Of a stretch of 64,000 nucleotides of DNA, positions 24,158 to 35,777 are shown one piece after another (positions within the stretch are counted from its first letter, which is position 1; the number at the start of each line of letters is the position of its first letter). The translations under genes were made by a program, and so were the position numbers. The notes beneath the pieces are model-generated. The model was not told the DNA's origin and searched no databases. It worked only from the letters and a program-made list of their open reading frames with translations. This stretch comes from Anastrepha obliqua (taxonomy: Eukaryota > Arthropoda > Insecta > Diptera > Tephritidae). The stretch covers positions 30,778,501-30,842,500 of the forward strand of contig NC_072896.1 of assembly GCF_027943255.1 (NCBI RefSeq), in the 5' to 3' direction.

Positions 24158-24500
24158 CTAGGACGGTTTTATCGCGCTTTTCTCGGCAAGTTTGATATAT
24201 ATTTTGGAAAAAAATTGCTTAAGTTTCTAACTCAAAAATTAAATAAATTAAAATTTAATTATTTTTAATAAAAAAGTATTACTTAAAAATAAATTAAATT
24301 CGTATCATTTCAAAAAATAATTAATGTTTTGTGTACATGAAATAATTAAATTTTTAAGATAATAAATTTCTTTTTAAGCAATAATCTTTGTTTTTATTTA
24401 AAATAATAAATTTTTTTTTTTTTTTTGTATTTTTGAGTTATTTTGATTTTTTTAAAGAATTTATATCAAACTTGCCGAGAAAAGCGCCATACAACCCTAC
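24158..24500. mobile_element. foldback/MITE-like element with long inverted arms
   Basis: The left arm contains CGCTTTTCTCGGCAAGTTTG and continues ATATA (24174-24202). The right arm is its exact inverse, TATCAAACTTGCCGAGAAAA then GCGC (24463-24486). Weaker pairing extends outward to TAGG/CCTA and inward through AACTCAAAAAT / TTTTTGAGTT. The loop is AT-rich and non-coding. The target duplication is not clear. Confidence 0.78.
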
Positions 24501-27174
24501 TGAATTCATTAGCTATTTCAAAAAAATTTACATGTGTTCAATTAGTAGGCCTGGAATGTGCAGCCTGAAGACGGCTTAGTTCGTTACTAAACGCTTTCGC
24601 CTAATATAAGGGCCTTTGTGCAGCGAAACTCAATCGGTTGCGAAACTCAATCGGTTTTAGCACTGCAAAGTGAAAGCTGGTAGATCATCTTTTTATCAAC
24701 CTATTAAAAAGGAGTAAGTCTGGTACTGCATCAAAAAGATTCACAGCTTGAAGTAGTAGAAAGTTTTGTAAGTTGAATAAGTATTACTCTTTTGTCTAGT
24801 ATATGACTTATTCTACTCTTAGAACAAAAAAAATAAAATAAAATCGTTTTAAATAAGGACAGCAAAAAGCTACCCACGCGATCATTCAAGTTTCAAAAAA
24901 GGCCTGACTACTCCAGTTAAAATATATTTTTGTGCTCCCAAAGAGAGCAATCCAAGGAAATCAAGGCCAGTAAACAGTATAACAAATAAGGAAATATTAC
25001 TACGCCGTCAAGAAAATGAGTGTGGCCTGACTTTGACTTCAGTTAATTTAATTTTATTGACAAAGCACTGGTGATAGTATTTTTTACTGAGTCGCTGCAC
25101 GCAAATATATGGTATTAGAAGGGATTTCGCTTAGAAAATATTCGGTAGCTAATCAATCTGCGCTAACATCATCGCTCGGAACCAAGAGGAACTACTAGCT
25201 TCAATATCTTTCGGCCTTTTCTAGTCATATGTGTACTAATTTTGGGTGTGGAAATTGGAATATCTTCGTAGTGTAGAGTCGTTTCATCTAACGCTCATTT
25301 CTTATTCTGTGCTTCACTGTGCCTCAAAGCTGGTGGTCTTTTTTTTGTCTTGTCTGCGAAGATACCTAAAAGATAGCTGTGTGCAAAGCTCCTCTTTTTT
25401 CTGAGATGTAACCATTTTCCCCTTTCCATAGCCTTTCTTACGCATACAAAGCTAAGCTTTTTGTTTTTCATACTTTTTATACCATTTACCTGGTTGCGAA
25501 GAAGTCTGATGGATTTATTTTCAAGTTTGTACGAATCCTCTAGATGGTGCTGGGATGGAGACATTGGCAAATCTCAGAATGATTTGATTTGGTTAATATT
25601 CATACATATAGACATTAACGGTTGGAAAGAGGAAATATTTTTGTAATAAATGGCTCCTTTACATTTGTCAATATATTTTGGTAAATCTCTATTTACGACT
25701 AAAATTTATGAAAATTGGGTAAAAGCAGGGGTTTAACTCCCAGGTAATGTTTACACCTCGATTAAGAGAAAAACTAATGGAATTGAAGTAAAATCTCTCA
25801 TATATTTTTATATTCATTTATTACACAGCCCAACAAGACTTTTAGCAAATAAGAAATTCTATGTAATTATTTAATGGGAGCAATTCTGTGTTTTTAGTTA
25901 CTCATCATTTCAGCAAAATTGTTTTCAAATAACTAAAAGCTTCAGTAAGAATACAGCACTAAAAGCAATTATACGAATTGAAATTTTTTTTTTTTCAGTC
26001 ATAACAATTCTTGGAAAAAATTCATTAATAACTCAAAAATAACTATCACTTATAGCCTGGTGAAACACGATTCTTCAGCCCCATTTATATTGAGCTATAT
26101 TTATTCCAAATACCAGCAACTTCACTGCACTAGCGCTCAACCTGTTTATTCTGACTAACACTTTCCTCGGTTTGGCTCGACCGTCTACTTTGTCTCGACC
26201 GCCATCGAAAGTCTTCCAAAAACGGTTCGTGCTAAAAAATTTGTTATAATGCCTACTCATATGGCTCCAAACCCGGTTTTCCTTATTTCCAATATGTTTA
26301 TGATTATAGTCTTCATTTCGAAACTCTTGTTTGGACACACTTTCTTTACTTCTTTCCTTCTTTTTTTCGCTTAACGCTTGCCTAATTTGTAGTTTCGCGT
26401 ATGTTTGCAAAATTTTTCACTAATTAAATATTTAAATTGGCAAAATGCAAATTTCAGGTTAATGGCAAAATTAGCACTTCGAAAATTGTTCTTTCCTTTT
26501 TATATTGCAAATCGTAAAACACTGGGTAGGAAACAGTTTTGGCATTTTTTATGGTTCCCGGTGTAGTCCACTAAAAAAAAATAGATAAAATATATGCAAA
26601 TTTTCTAGATTTCCTATCAGAGCTATTAAATTTGCTTATTGTGAGATTTTTCACTTGTTTTTCTTTTCATTTCTTCCTCATTTATTTACTTTCTGGTTGC
26701 TGACATAACCCCCACTGGTTGATTGATGGTTGGTCATGCTTTATATAGTTCAGCGGACTTGTGTTTTAGCCAAATCTGAAGATCTTTGCAATTTTTTTCC
26801 AGCTTTTAAACAACGCTAATTTCCTCTTAAATGGCTATAGGCAATAAAAATCATTGACTGTGTTTCAAATGAAAGATAATAATCTTTCGTTTGATAGTTT
26901 TTTGGCTATGCGCAAATTTGTTAATTTGCCAAGAATGGAGCCGCTGTCTTTATACGCGCTGAACGGCGTCATCAAAGGTCAACGGTTAGACATTTTCGAA
27001 TTTATTCTGTGTAAAGAAACCTATAGGAGTGACATTCAAATAAAAGCCAAAGCGTAGAAAAAACTTAAAAAATTCATTTTTGATTGATCACAATGATTGA
27101 TTGATTTATTGACCAGTGTATTATATAATTTCTTATCATTTCGCTATTCGCTTTATAAGTCTGCTGGGTGGTTG
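24501..27174. other. No recognised genes
   Basis: The longest frame, 26075-26410 on the minus strand, starts at a TTG codon and has basic residues (SEKKKERSKESVSKQEFRN). It has no motif that I recognise, and its status as an exon or chance frame is open. The minus frame at 25295-25570 is equally unsupported. Confidence 0.45.
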
Positions 27175-27176
27175 TA

Positions 27177-27556
27177 TAGGGTTTTTCAGTAAGAGCGCTT
27201 CAACTTTTGAACTTTTTTGAATAAAACATAAACGGGTTGCCTCTGGCTCTGATTGGCTCTGAGCTCATAAATCGTCGCCGGCTTGTTACTGTAGACCAAT
27301 GACTTCACATAACCCCAAAACGGGACGGCTTGTCAAATGGACCGTAAAATGGCCGTAATGCTCTTAAAGTAGCAGCAACAGAACGATTATTTTCATAAAA
27401 AATTTGCACGATTTGCAATCATTGCTCAAGTGTGTAGCGTTCCATGATGAAATGTATACTAATGAAGTTTACAAATGACAAGCGAAAAATAAAAAATATT
27501 GCGTCGTTCGCCCTCCCTATCGGAAAAAAGTTGAAGCGCACCTATTAAAAACCCTA
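27177..27556 (-). mobile_element. miniature mariner made by fusion of transposase ends
   Basis: The element has inverted ends (TAGGGTTTTTCAGTAAGAGC on the left; the right end read inward is TAGGGTTTTTAATAGGTGCG) that both continue into GCTTCAACTTTT. TA flanks it on both sides. The minus strand from 27445 reads MERYTLEQ, a stop, then LQIVQIFYENNRSVAATLRA and LRPFYG, the N-terminal helix-turn-helix of a mariner-type transposase. After a few residues the reading shifts to FWGYVKSLVYSNKPATIYEL, which is the C-terminal region. The catalytic core has been removed by one internal deletion. At 380 bp it is a non-autonomous derivative. Confidence 0.88.
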
Positions 27557-27558
27557 TA

Positions 27559-29439
27559 CATATATTAAATAAGGGAAAGAAGGCAAAGGAGAGTGTACTT
27601 AACTACTCCTTTTTAGTAAAAATATGAGCTCAGGGAATCGAGGTGGTCTAGCAGCTCAAGGAATTTGAGTAACAGCTAGCAGGAAAGCTCGGGTGGACGA
27701 AGTGCTAAGAGTGTGTAGAAGAGCTTAATATAATAGTAATAAGCAAGCAACAAACAGTTTCAGTTAATAAACTCATTAGAAATTCGAGACGCGTAAGTGA
27801 GGTGAGAATATCCACTCTCTGCTGGATTTGTTACAACATATATTAGACATGGCACTAAGAAGACTAGTATAGTAATAGAAGGGAGTACCGGGACGATTCT
27901 GAAGAGTACTAGTATTTTGCGTATGGCCGTGACTGCGATTATTTGAGATTATCTCAAAGAAACTCGGTATATACAATATATTACTGGTGGAAATAGATAA
28001 AAAAACAACAAACAACTACAAATTAAGTAGTCAATAATTCATAAAGTAATAAAGAACAATTGCTAAAATTACGAACAAAAACGGAATGGGTCGAGGAAGG
28101 ATTTCGTGCTGTTTATTGCAAGAGTGCCGTCTTCCAAAAAATTATTTTTAGATAAGTATGTCGAAATGAGCGCCAGCATATAAAAAATAAATCATGACGA
28201 TATCTTTTAACAGTTAATTAGGGAGGTATTGTAAATTGAAATCTTTGAAGTTTTCAAAAAATTTTGAGTTATGACGTTATACGAGCAAATGAGCCATATG
28301 ATTTCTTAAAAATTGGAAAAATGGGCCATTCACTTTTAAGAAAATGCATGAAGGTTTGCGGATATGAAATCTATGTTTTTATCTATTATTTTTGCCCTTA
28401 CCTCTGCTTCTCGTAGGATATTTAGTTACCAAAGCCTTATACTTAAAATTTTAAAGTAGGTAAGATCTATGACTGCTATGGACTAGTGTGAATAGATTTA
28501 GCAAAAAAAACTTCAATAATTTCGACCTGAAGTGCACAGACTTCACTCTTTGCAGTTAAATTGTAATTTTCTATTTGCAAAACGCAATTTTTATTTGGAA
28601 AAATTATAAATTTCACTTTGGCAAAATTCTAAATTTTCTTTGGAAAAGTTCTAAATTTTATATTTACATTTTTTATTTAAATTTGATTTAAAAATTTAGA
28701 ACTTTTCGAATTCAAAGCCCTCATTATATTATTTCATATTTTATTTATAATATTTGTATTTGTTTTACACAAAGTGGCAACCTGCTACAGATAAAGCACT
28801 TTAAAACTTTGCGTTTAACGCCAATTTTGCAATTGTGTTTTAGTGATTGAAAAAAAAAGTCGTAAAATTTTTTCAGGTGGCAACCCTACCCCTGCATATT
28901 TAACGATTTTCGCATGATATGCGCATGAAAATAACTTACTTTTCGAATTAGTGTTTCTTAGATAGGTGGCAACCCTAATTAATAGCATGTCTAAATTAAA
29001 GCTTTCAATTGACGTCTGAAATCAGCAAACCATCATTTTAGTATTGTTTCTGATGGAGCGGAGTACCCGTAATACTTTCAAAGCCATTGCTTCGCTTGCA
29101 CGGAATTTTTTCCCATCAGGAAGCAGTGTAAAATTAAAACACGAAATTCTTTTTTATCCACTTTTTTGAAAATAACAAAAGTAGGGCCACTCTTAGCAAA
29201 ATAACTCACGAGCTAATGAATAGAATATCATGAAATTCTAACAGCTGCTTTTTTAAGGTTAGTAATAACTGAAAAAAAAGTAATTGCACTAAAACGAGCG
29301 TCATCCATGTGTTAGACCCGCGACTTTTCAGTCCATGTGTTATATAATTAAAAAGTTTTTTTTTTGTAGAAACTATTGAAAATTATGAAAAAATTGAAAT
29401 TCCGGTAATTTAGAACCGACTGTCGTGAAAACGATGACG
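27559..29439. other. No recognised genes
   Basis: A GTGGCAACC motif recurs at about 28774, 28877 and 28965 (roughly 90-100 bp apart) in otherwise AT-rich DNA. No exon or element end is clear. Confidence 0.5.
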
Positions 29440-29545
29440 TGATTTTTCTAGGCAAAAGTGCACTCGGACCAGCCGAGGGTCAACTGCCTTTAAAAGAAAC
29501 TTCTTCTATCATCTGGTGTTCCATGTCAATGGTAGTCACTCACGG
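29440..29545 (-). mobile_element. diverged SINE fragment
   Basis: The plus strand shows GTGCACTCGG, CAGCCGAGGGTCAACTGCC, AAACTTCTTCTATCATCTGG and TCAATGGTAGTCACTCAC. This is the order of the central and 5' blocks of the SINE copies at 43.6 and 51.9 kb. It is strongly diverged. Confidence 0.6.
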
Positions 29546-30689
29546 TCGCGAAAATGGATACATTATAAAATACTTGTGATAAGACTATATTTTATTATTA
29601 TACTTTCTAGTATTCTTTTCTTAAATATAACTATTAAGTTGAACTTCGTACCAACGAAGTAGGGGGTATAAGGTTTTGCGAATTCTAGTAATTATCAACT
29701 ATATTGGGTTGTGTCAAATGAGCTGCTCTTAAAAAGTGCTGACTCAAGAGGTCTGTTGCAGTGCTCAGAAAGGTTTCGGCCGCTCCATTCTTGCATGTTC
29801 TTAAAACATCCAGATATTTTGGTGAATCCAGTCAAAGTTTCCAGTGAGACTGTCTCTAATCGTTCAAGAACGAAAAAAGGATTGTCTAGAAAGAGTATTG
29901 CCAGCGTATTATACAAAGTGGACTCTTCTGCTTCCTTACATCTGTATCACTATACATCACTGTACATCTGCATCTACCAATCTTACTTATGTCGTATAGC
30001 TCAGTGTTTCATTCGCATATCCATTAGTAACCATTTATTAATTATTAAGAACCTTAAGAGCACCCGGCGGTCCAGAAATTAAAAAAAATCGATTTTTTAG
30101 CTTTTTCGATATTTCGAAAGTATAGTATCTTAGGAATATACTGTGAAATTTTCATGTGGAAATTCTCAATATTATAGCTTTTACAGCCCCTTAATTAGAT
30201 AGAGAGCGGTCCGCATGCTCCTGTACCTCAAATTTTAAGCGCATTTCGTCTGAAAATTTAATATGTTCTTCACAATATCAATGGCTATCGCCTGCATTAG
30301 AATCATATTATTATTTCAATTATTTCTTTTTTTTTTATTAAAAAACTGAAAGAAAACTCGAGTTTTAGAGTGTCAAATTCAAAACCGCGCCATTTTGCAA
30401 ATTTTTTTTATTCTAGTGCCAGGGCATAGCTACAGTCATACTGATTAATAGTGTTTTTGGTTTTTGTGGTGCAGATAAATAGAAGAGCCAAAATGGACAA
30501 CACCGTCCAGGTCCAATTTTTCGGAAAGATCAACTTTTTCGCCTTTTTTCTAAATTATTAAAATTAATTTTTTTCCCATTTTTGTATGTAAAAGAAGTTA
30601 AATAAAAAACCTAAAAACTGATAAATATCCTTTTTAATTTTTTTACTGTAAAAAAATTCCTGAAATTCCATGTTGCACTGAAACGGAAA
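29546..30689. other. No recognised genes; possible TTAA-type repeat at 30058
   Basis: At 30054 a TTAA is followed by GAGCACCCGGCGGTCCAGAA and AT-rich sequence with TTTTTCGATATTTCGAAAG. This is reminiscent in style of the TTAA-target elements, but no opposite end is found. The frames at 29695-30082 lack motifs. Confidence 0.3.
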
Positions 30690-31525
30690 ACCAACGAGTG
30701 CATGAAAATCGAAATAAAAGTACACGCAAATGGAACATAAACAACCTAAACCCATCGACGCTCCTTGCAACTATTGACGAAAATAAAACGATCTGTACGA
30801 AGAGTACAGCAAAAACACTAGTCAAGAGAACAATACGACGCATTACGATGGGTTGCAATGCATTTATGCCTAAAATATTGTAGATAAGAACCCAAAAAGA
30901 AATGCTGTATACCGGTGGACACACGAGATCGCAGAACTTAGAGATATGTGCATCCACAAGCGTAGAAAGTATACTAGGCCCAGAGGATTAGGCCCGACGA
31001 TAACGGAGTCCGAAGAATATAAAAAGAGAAGAAAAGAATGGAGGAAAGCTATAAGCCAAAGCAAAAAAGACAAATGGGAAGAGCTAAGAAACGATCTAAA
31101 CAGTAACCCATGGAGATTGTGCTACAAAATCGTTATGAAAAAGCTAGGAGCCAAATCCTGACATGGAAACCGAAGTGCTAAGTAAAATAGTCGAGACACG
31201 CTTCCCAACACACTGTGTTGAGAGGGAAAAACTTGAGTATGAAGCAACAGAACCTGTTCCATTCTCAGAAGAAGAACTAATAGATGCTGCAAAAGCAATG
31301 AAATGCAATAAAGCGCCAAGAGCTGATGGCATAATTGCGGAAATATTGAAACTATTGGCAATCGAACGCCCTCATTTGCTGCTAAACATGTAAAACGTAT
31401 GCCTAAAAGAAAGAATTTTTTCAGAAATATGGAAAAAACAAAAACTAGTACTAATCAGTAAGGGAAAGGGAGGCCCAACATTAGCGTCCGCTTACAGACA
31501 GACCTCTATGTATGCTGGATAGCAC
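30690..31525 (+). pseudogene. R1-like LINE ORF2 fragment (linker and start of reverse transcriptase)
   Basis: Plus-strand frames read AKTLVKRTIRRITMGCNAFM (30820), CIHKRRKYTRPRG (30949), EYKKRRKEWRKAISQSKKDK (31015) and NPWRLCYKIVMKKLG (31107), the segment between endonuclease and reverse transcriptase in R1-type LINEs. FSEEELIDAAKAMKCNKAPR then ADGIIAEILK (31263-31345) is the first reverse-transcriptase block. FSEIWKKQKLVLISKGKGGP and SAYRQTS follow in another frame. The element is cut off after about 31525, before the palm aspartates. The endonuclease and ORF1 are missing. Confidence 0.83.
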
Positions 31526-32988
31526 ATAAAAACTCATCGTATACTAAATTTTCCAGTTGTAGACCGTCCCGTAATAAGCTTCTTGCTCGGCATTCTTCGA
31601 GTGGTGGCCAACATATCCATATACGAAATTTTTGTAATTGCATTCAGCGCCATTAATTTTTAAAGTAAAAAAATGCCATACAAGTACTATTTTATGCGAT
31701 GATAAGTTAATACAAAAAAAGAAAAATTAACACGTTACTCTGTCGGTGTCCAGTTTAATCCACCTTTCAGTCACAATCTTTTCACTGTAACCAAAATCCA
31801 GCCACTAAAAATATACCAAAAAAGTTTGAGTTTTCTTGCAACATTTGCCCATAAAAAATTACCATAAGGCACACAATCTCTAACGACTTTCTTTACATTT
31901 GATACGTGCACCAGCTATGTAAATTTATACATTCCAACAGAGCATTCATTCGCTTCCTTTCTCCTTCGGCCCCTTTTTGTATACTTTGTTTACAAGTACA
32001 ATTCACCATACAAAAAAATCCCTTCACTCTCTATTCAAACTCATCAACCATTGTGTGTTCCATTACTTGTATATCTAATCCCTTTTCGTGAAACGGCAAC
32101 CACAAATTTTGTAATTTGAAATTTAATCTTTAATGCCATTTTTTTATGGGTTGCCAATACAAAAGTTTTTGCTGATGGTAAAGCGGCTTTTTAGCTTTTC
32201 GTGCTGCCATTTCAACGACAGTAATAATCGCAAAGAGTCACATTTACAATAATATCATTAAAATTGTAGTAAAAACAAAACAAATAACAAAAAAAAAACA
32301 CATCGCTGTAGTCCAACGACTTGTAGCGGCTTAAATTTGATCGTCTCAAATGCAAGAGTTTTCAATTGTGATTAAGTTACTTTTTTCTTAGCGTTAGTTG
32401 TTTTTTCCAATTCTCGTTTTTCGCTGAAATCTGTCAACACTTCCCCTTTTTTTGGTATTTTCCTCTTTTCCATTTTCTCTTATATGTATTTTTAATTTAA
32501 TCTTAATTTATTTTCTCTTTAACTCGCACCACTCAAATTGTCATGCATTGAACCACAAATGTAATTACACTTTTCACTTTCTCTTTGAATTGAGTACGAC
32601 AAACGTATCGTATTGTGGTTAGCTTTTGGCTTATTGAACGCTCGAGTTTTCACTATTGACATTTGCATAATTTCTAATGCGCGTGAACTCATTTTTTTCT
32701 TCAATAGCACCAGTAATTTTACATGGTTATTAGACGTGAAATTTTCAATGGAAAATTTTGTAGTGGAAAATTGCAATTCATCCATATAATTCTAAAGATC
32801 TATTTATATATAAATAATTTAAATATAAACTATTTCCCTTACGTGCATACTGTAAATTCTTATAAATAAAAAAGTAATGTTTATTCATTCAAAATCGCTA
32901 ATAATCGAATTTCCTTTTTGTTTCTCCCTGAAAAACAAAAAAAAGACTCAAAAAGGGCCAGAAAAAAAGGTAGAGTGCCACAAAATCT
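31526..32988. other. AT-rich sequence without recognised genes
   Basis: No motif is recognised on either strand; frames are short. Confidence 0.55.
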
Positions 32989-34345
32989 CTACTTTCGTCC
33001 CAGTTTGGAACGGACAAACGCCGTATACAAAAGCTTTAGCCTATAAGGGTCGGAGAAATCAGAGTTATGACACCTAACAAAAGCAAGCATGGCGTAAGAT
33101 TTGGCCATAATTAAATTTATATGACTAGTAAAAGTAAGTTTCGAATCAAATATTACACCAAAATCTTTAATATCACTTACACGTGATAAGACTGTTCTTG
33201 ATATGTGATAAGAGGAGTCAAAAACAGTGGCACGCTTCGAAAAGGCAATTTGGAAGCACTTATTTATGTTGAGCGATAGACGATTATTGATGCACCAGTT
33301 GCTGAAGTTATCTAAATCAAAGTGCAACAATTCAGAGTCGAGGGAGCCAGCAATCGTCGAACAAATCATGACGTCGTCTGCATAAAGCAGGAATCTTGCT
33401 GACGAAAAGGAAGAGTAAATATCATTGATAAACAGAGCAAAAAGAAGCGGGCAATTGCGGAACCCCAGAACAAGCAACGAAGGGAAGATACCCAACGTTG
33501 TCGACGACGACCAAGCAATGGCGATTCTGCAAGTAAGATGAGATCCAACTGCAGAAGGCTGAGTGGAAGCCAATGCAGGCTAATTTTTTTTATTAGTAAT
33601 AGGTATATGGGAAACCCGATCAAAAGTCTTAGAGAAGTCGGTATGAACAGTGTCAATCTGGTGCCCTGATTGGAAGGCAGCGATACAATCATTCGAAAAT
33701 ACAGCTAAATTAGACAATATTGAGCAGCCTGTAAAGAAGCCATGCTGTTCCGGACGCACTATGTCCTTGACAGCAAAAAGCAATTTGTCCTGGATTATGG
33801 ATTCAAAAAGCCTTGCAGTGGCGGAAGGCTTTGAAATAAGCCTTTAGTTACCAATATCGTTTTTATTACCACTCTTGAAAATGGGTGAAATGAAAGTCAA
33901 TTTCCAGGCATCAATAAAAGTACCCGAAGTTAGCGATTTGTTAAATATTAACAACATAAGGTAAAGTAAAGAATCACACTGCTTGAATAACACCGCAGAC
34001 AAACCATCAACATCATTGTTTGAAGAAGATTTAAGACGAGTAATGCCTCTGAAGACATCTTTAGTGGACTATACTAGCTTTCCAAAGTCAATAGGTGGTT
34101 GTATATTGAAGGAAATATTTTCCTCACTGTCAGAGGCCGATACAAAATTGGACTTAAAGAACTCAGCGAAGAGATTAGCGGCATCGGCTGGAGTATAAGC
34201 AGCTTTATCACCGAAAAAAAAAGCGAACGGAATATTGGAAACATACTTCTTCGAATTTACAAAATTCCAAAACGCTTTTGGAATAGATTTTAAATTTTCT
34301 TAGAATTTGGGAACGTAGTTTCTGTGTGAAAATGTATCCCAACAG
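32989..34345 (-). pseudogene. jockey-like LINE reverse transcriptase fragment
   Basis: Minus-strand reading from about 34310 gives SIPKAFWNFVNSKKYVSNIP, AYTPADAANLFAEFFKSNFV, then QHGFFTGCSILSNLAVFSND and VHTDFSKTFDRVSH (the first palm block), all of jockey type. After a frameshift near 33590 a 194-codon frame carries FLLYADDVMICSTIAG, the YADD catalytic pair, then NNRLSLNINKCFQIAF and FGVIFDSKLTFTSHI (thumb start). It ends LLYTAFVRSKLGRK, where the family normally continues RPKLEYAS, so the 3' part is lost. This was the reverse transcriptase of a target-primed retrotransposon. Palm aspartates are intact but the frame is broken and both ends are missing. Confidence 0.88.
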
Positions 34346-35039
34346 TACCCATAGTAGCCATATTTCTCGAAATTTTATTTTTTACTATGAAAAATAGAGA
34401 CCCTTATACAACAACACGCTAAAATAACAAGGTGCTTAAGTCCTCATTTCCTCACAGCACATCTCGTCCAAAAAGCCGTTTAGGAGCTTATGTGTGAAAA
34501 ATTTAACTTTGACACTCGTATTTATACATACATATACAAAAATATACATGCTCACATACATACATATGTACACTCGTATATATATACATACATATATCCA
34601 AATATAAACGAAATATTACCACAAACAACTATAAAAAAAATAAACATCTATAAAAAAACTAACACCCACTCACTTCATCACAAAAATCACTTCACTTACA
34701 CCTAACTTTACTGCTCCCATTTGTGCCACCTCCTCTTTTTGCTGTGATCATACAGCTTGTTCGCGTTTGTATGTAATACTAAGATACAGTAAAAATTCGA
34801 AAATATGAAATAATAAAAACTGGAAATAAATCGAATGGCGGCAATTGCATGAGTTGCAGTTGACTTAAGCTAGGAAAAAATTTAGCCAAAGGGGTACGTG
34901 AAATACCCTTTTTTATACCACAAAATGTTGAAAAGATTTCTATTTCACAAATAGGTGTCTTATTGCAGTCAGCATTTGTTTGGTACTAAGAACTTTTTTA
35001 ATAGAATTTTTTGAGGTTACAAAGCCGCATATTTTTATT
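34346..35039. other. No recognised genes; microsatellite at 34518-34600
   Basis: The tract contains ATACATACATATAC-type units with ACAT and TATA variants. The flanks are AT-rich and hold no motif. Confidence 0.6.
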
Positions 35040-35204
35040 GCCGCGTTAGAAGCAAATGGAGAGAAGGATGCGATGGCGGACCACTTTCTATGCGTCTGCA
35101 GGGACTTCGCACGAATAAGGCTTGAGGTCTTTGGAGGTTGGGTAGATTTAAAGAATATTAAAAAGGAAGCTCTAGTGCAGTACAATGGACTTAACGTTGT
35201 CTGA
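35040..35204 (+). pseudogene. LINE ORF2 C-terminal fragment
   Basis: The plus strand reads NGEKDAMADHFLCVCRDFAR, then IRLEVFGGWVDLKNIKKEAL, then VQY. This is the H-x4-C end of the LINE knuckle and the following helix. The C-x2-C half upstream is not recognisable. It belongs to the same general family as the decayed piece at 9.4 kb. Confidence 0.75.
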
Positions 35205-35619
35205 GTGCTGTACTTGCTAGTTTTTCCCGACAAAAAAAAACAAACAAAAAAGTGCGTGTGGCGTAGTACACATAACAGAAGTGAAACTTTCAAGGCAGAC
35301 AAAGAATGAGGGAGAGACCCGAGAGAGAATGAGAGAGGGAGAGAGAGAAAGAATATCTAAATAAATTTACAACATTTGCAGAGAATACAAATAGACAAAA
35401 TTTACAAAAAACGGAGAAGGGTCAACCGGTGTAGGTAAACGCCGGACACACACCGTGGCAACAACGCGCACTACTCAGAGCGTTTATCACCCGCAAAAAC
35501 GCAGCGATTCCAGGACCGCAGCAACGGTACAAATTACCGCAAAGCAATACCAATAAATCTGACGTCGGAATGGATAGCAATTTATAGTGCGCACAAGCAC
35601 TAGCCAGGAAACGGAAATA
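35205..35619. other. No recognised genes; GA-rich tract
   Basis: A purine tract of GAGA units lies at about 35305-35355. The sequence from 35400 to 35600 is less AT-rich and unassigned. Confidence 0.55.
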
Positions 35620-35777
35620 GGCGCCAAAAAGTAGGCACCAAAAAAAAAAGCGCCAAAAAATTGGAACCAAAAAACGCCCCAAATGTAGACACCAAGGAAA
35701 TAGAACGCTAAAAAGTAGGCACCAAAAATATATTTCCTACAAGTTTGCGCCAACATACAAGCGCCGAAAAGTAGGCA
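35620..35777. repeat. imperfect minisatellite
   Basis: Units of about 20-25 bp built on GCGCCAAAAAGTAGGCACCA recur with decay (GCGCCAAAAAATTGGAACCA, then CTAAAAAGTAGGCACC, and finally GCGCCGAAAAGTAGGC). In minus-strand translation this gives a hydrophobic FGAYFLA-like repeat, which I take to be an accident of the repeat. Confidence 0.75.

Noticed and set aside
26075..26410. 111-codon basic frame on the minus strand as a host exon
   Set aside because: It starts at TTG, shows no recognisable domain, and lacks convincing splice or promoter context. It is kept as unresolved.
29711..30082. 123-codon plus-strand frame
   Set aside because: No recognisable motif, and an opposite-strand frame covers the same bases.
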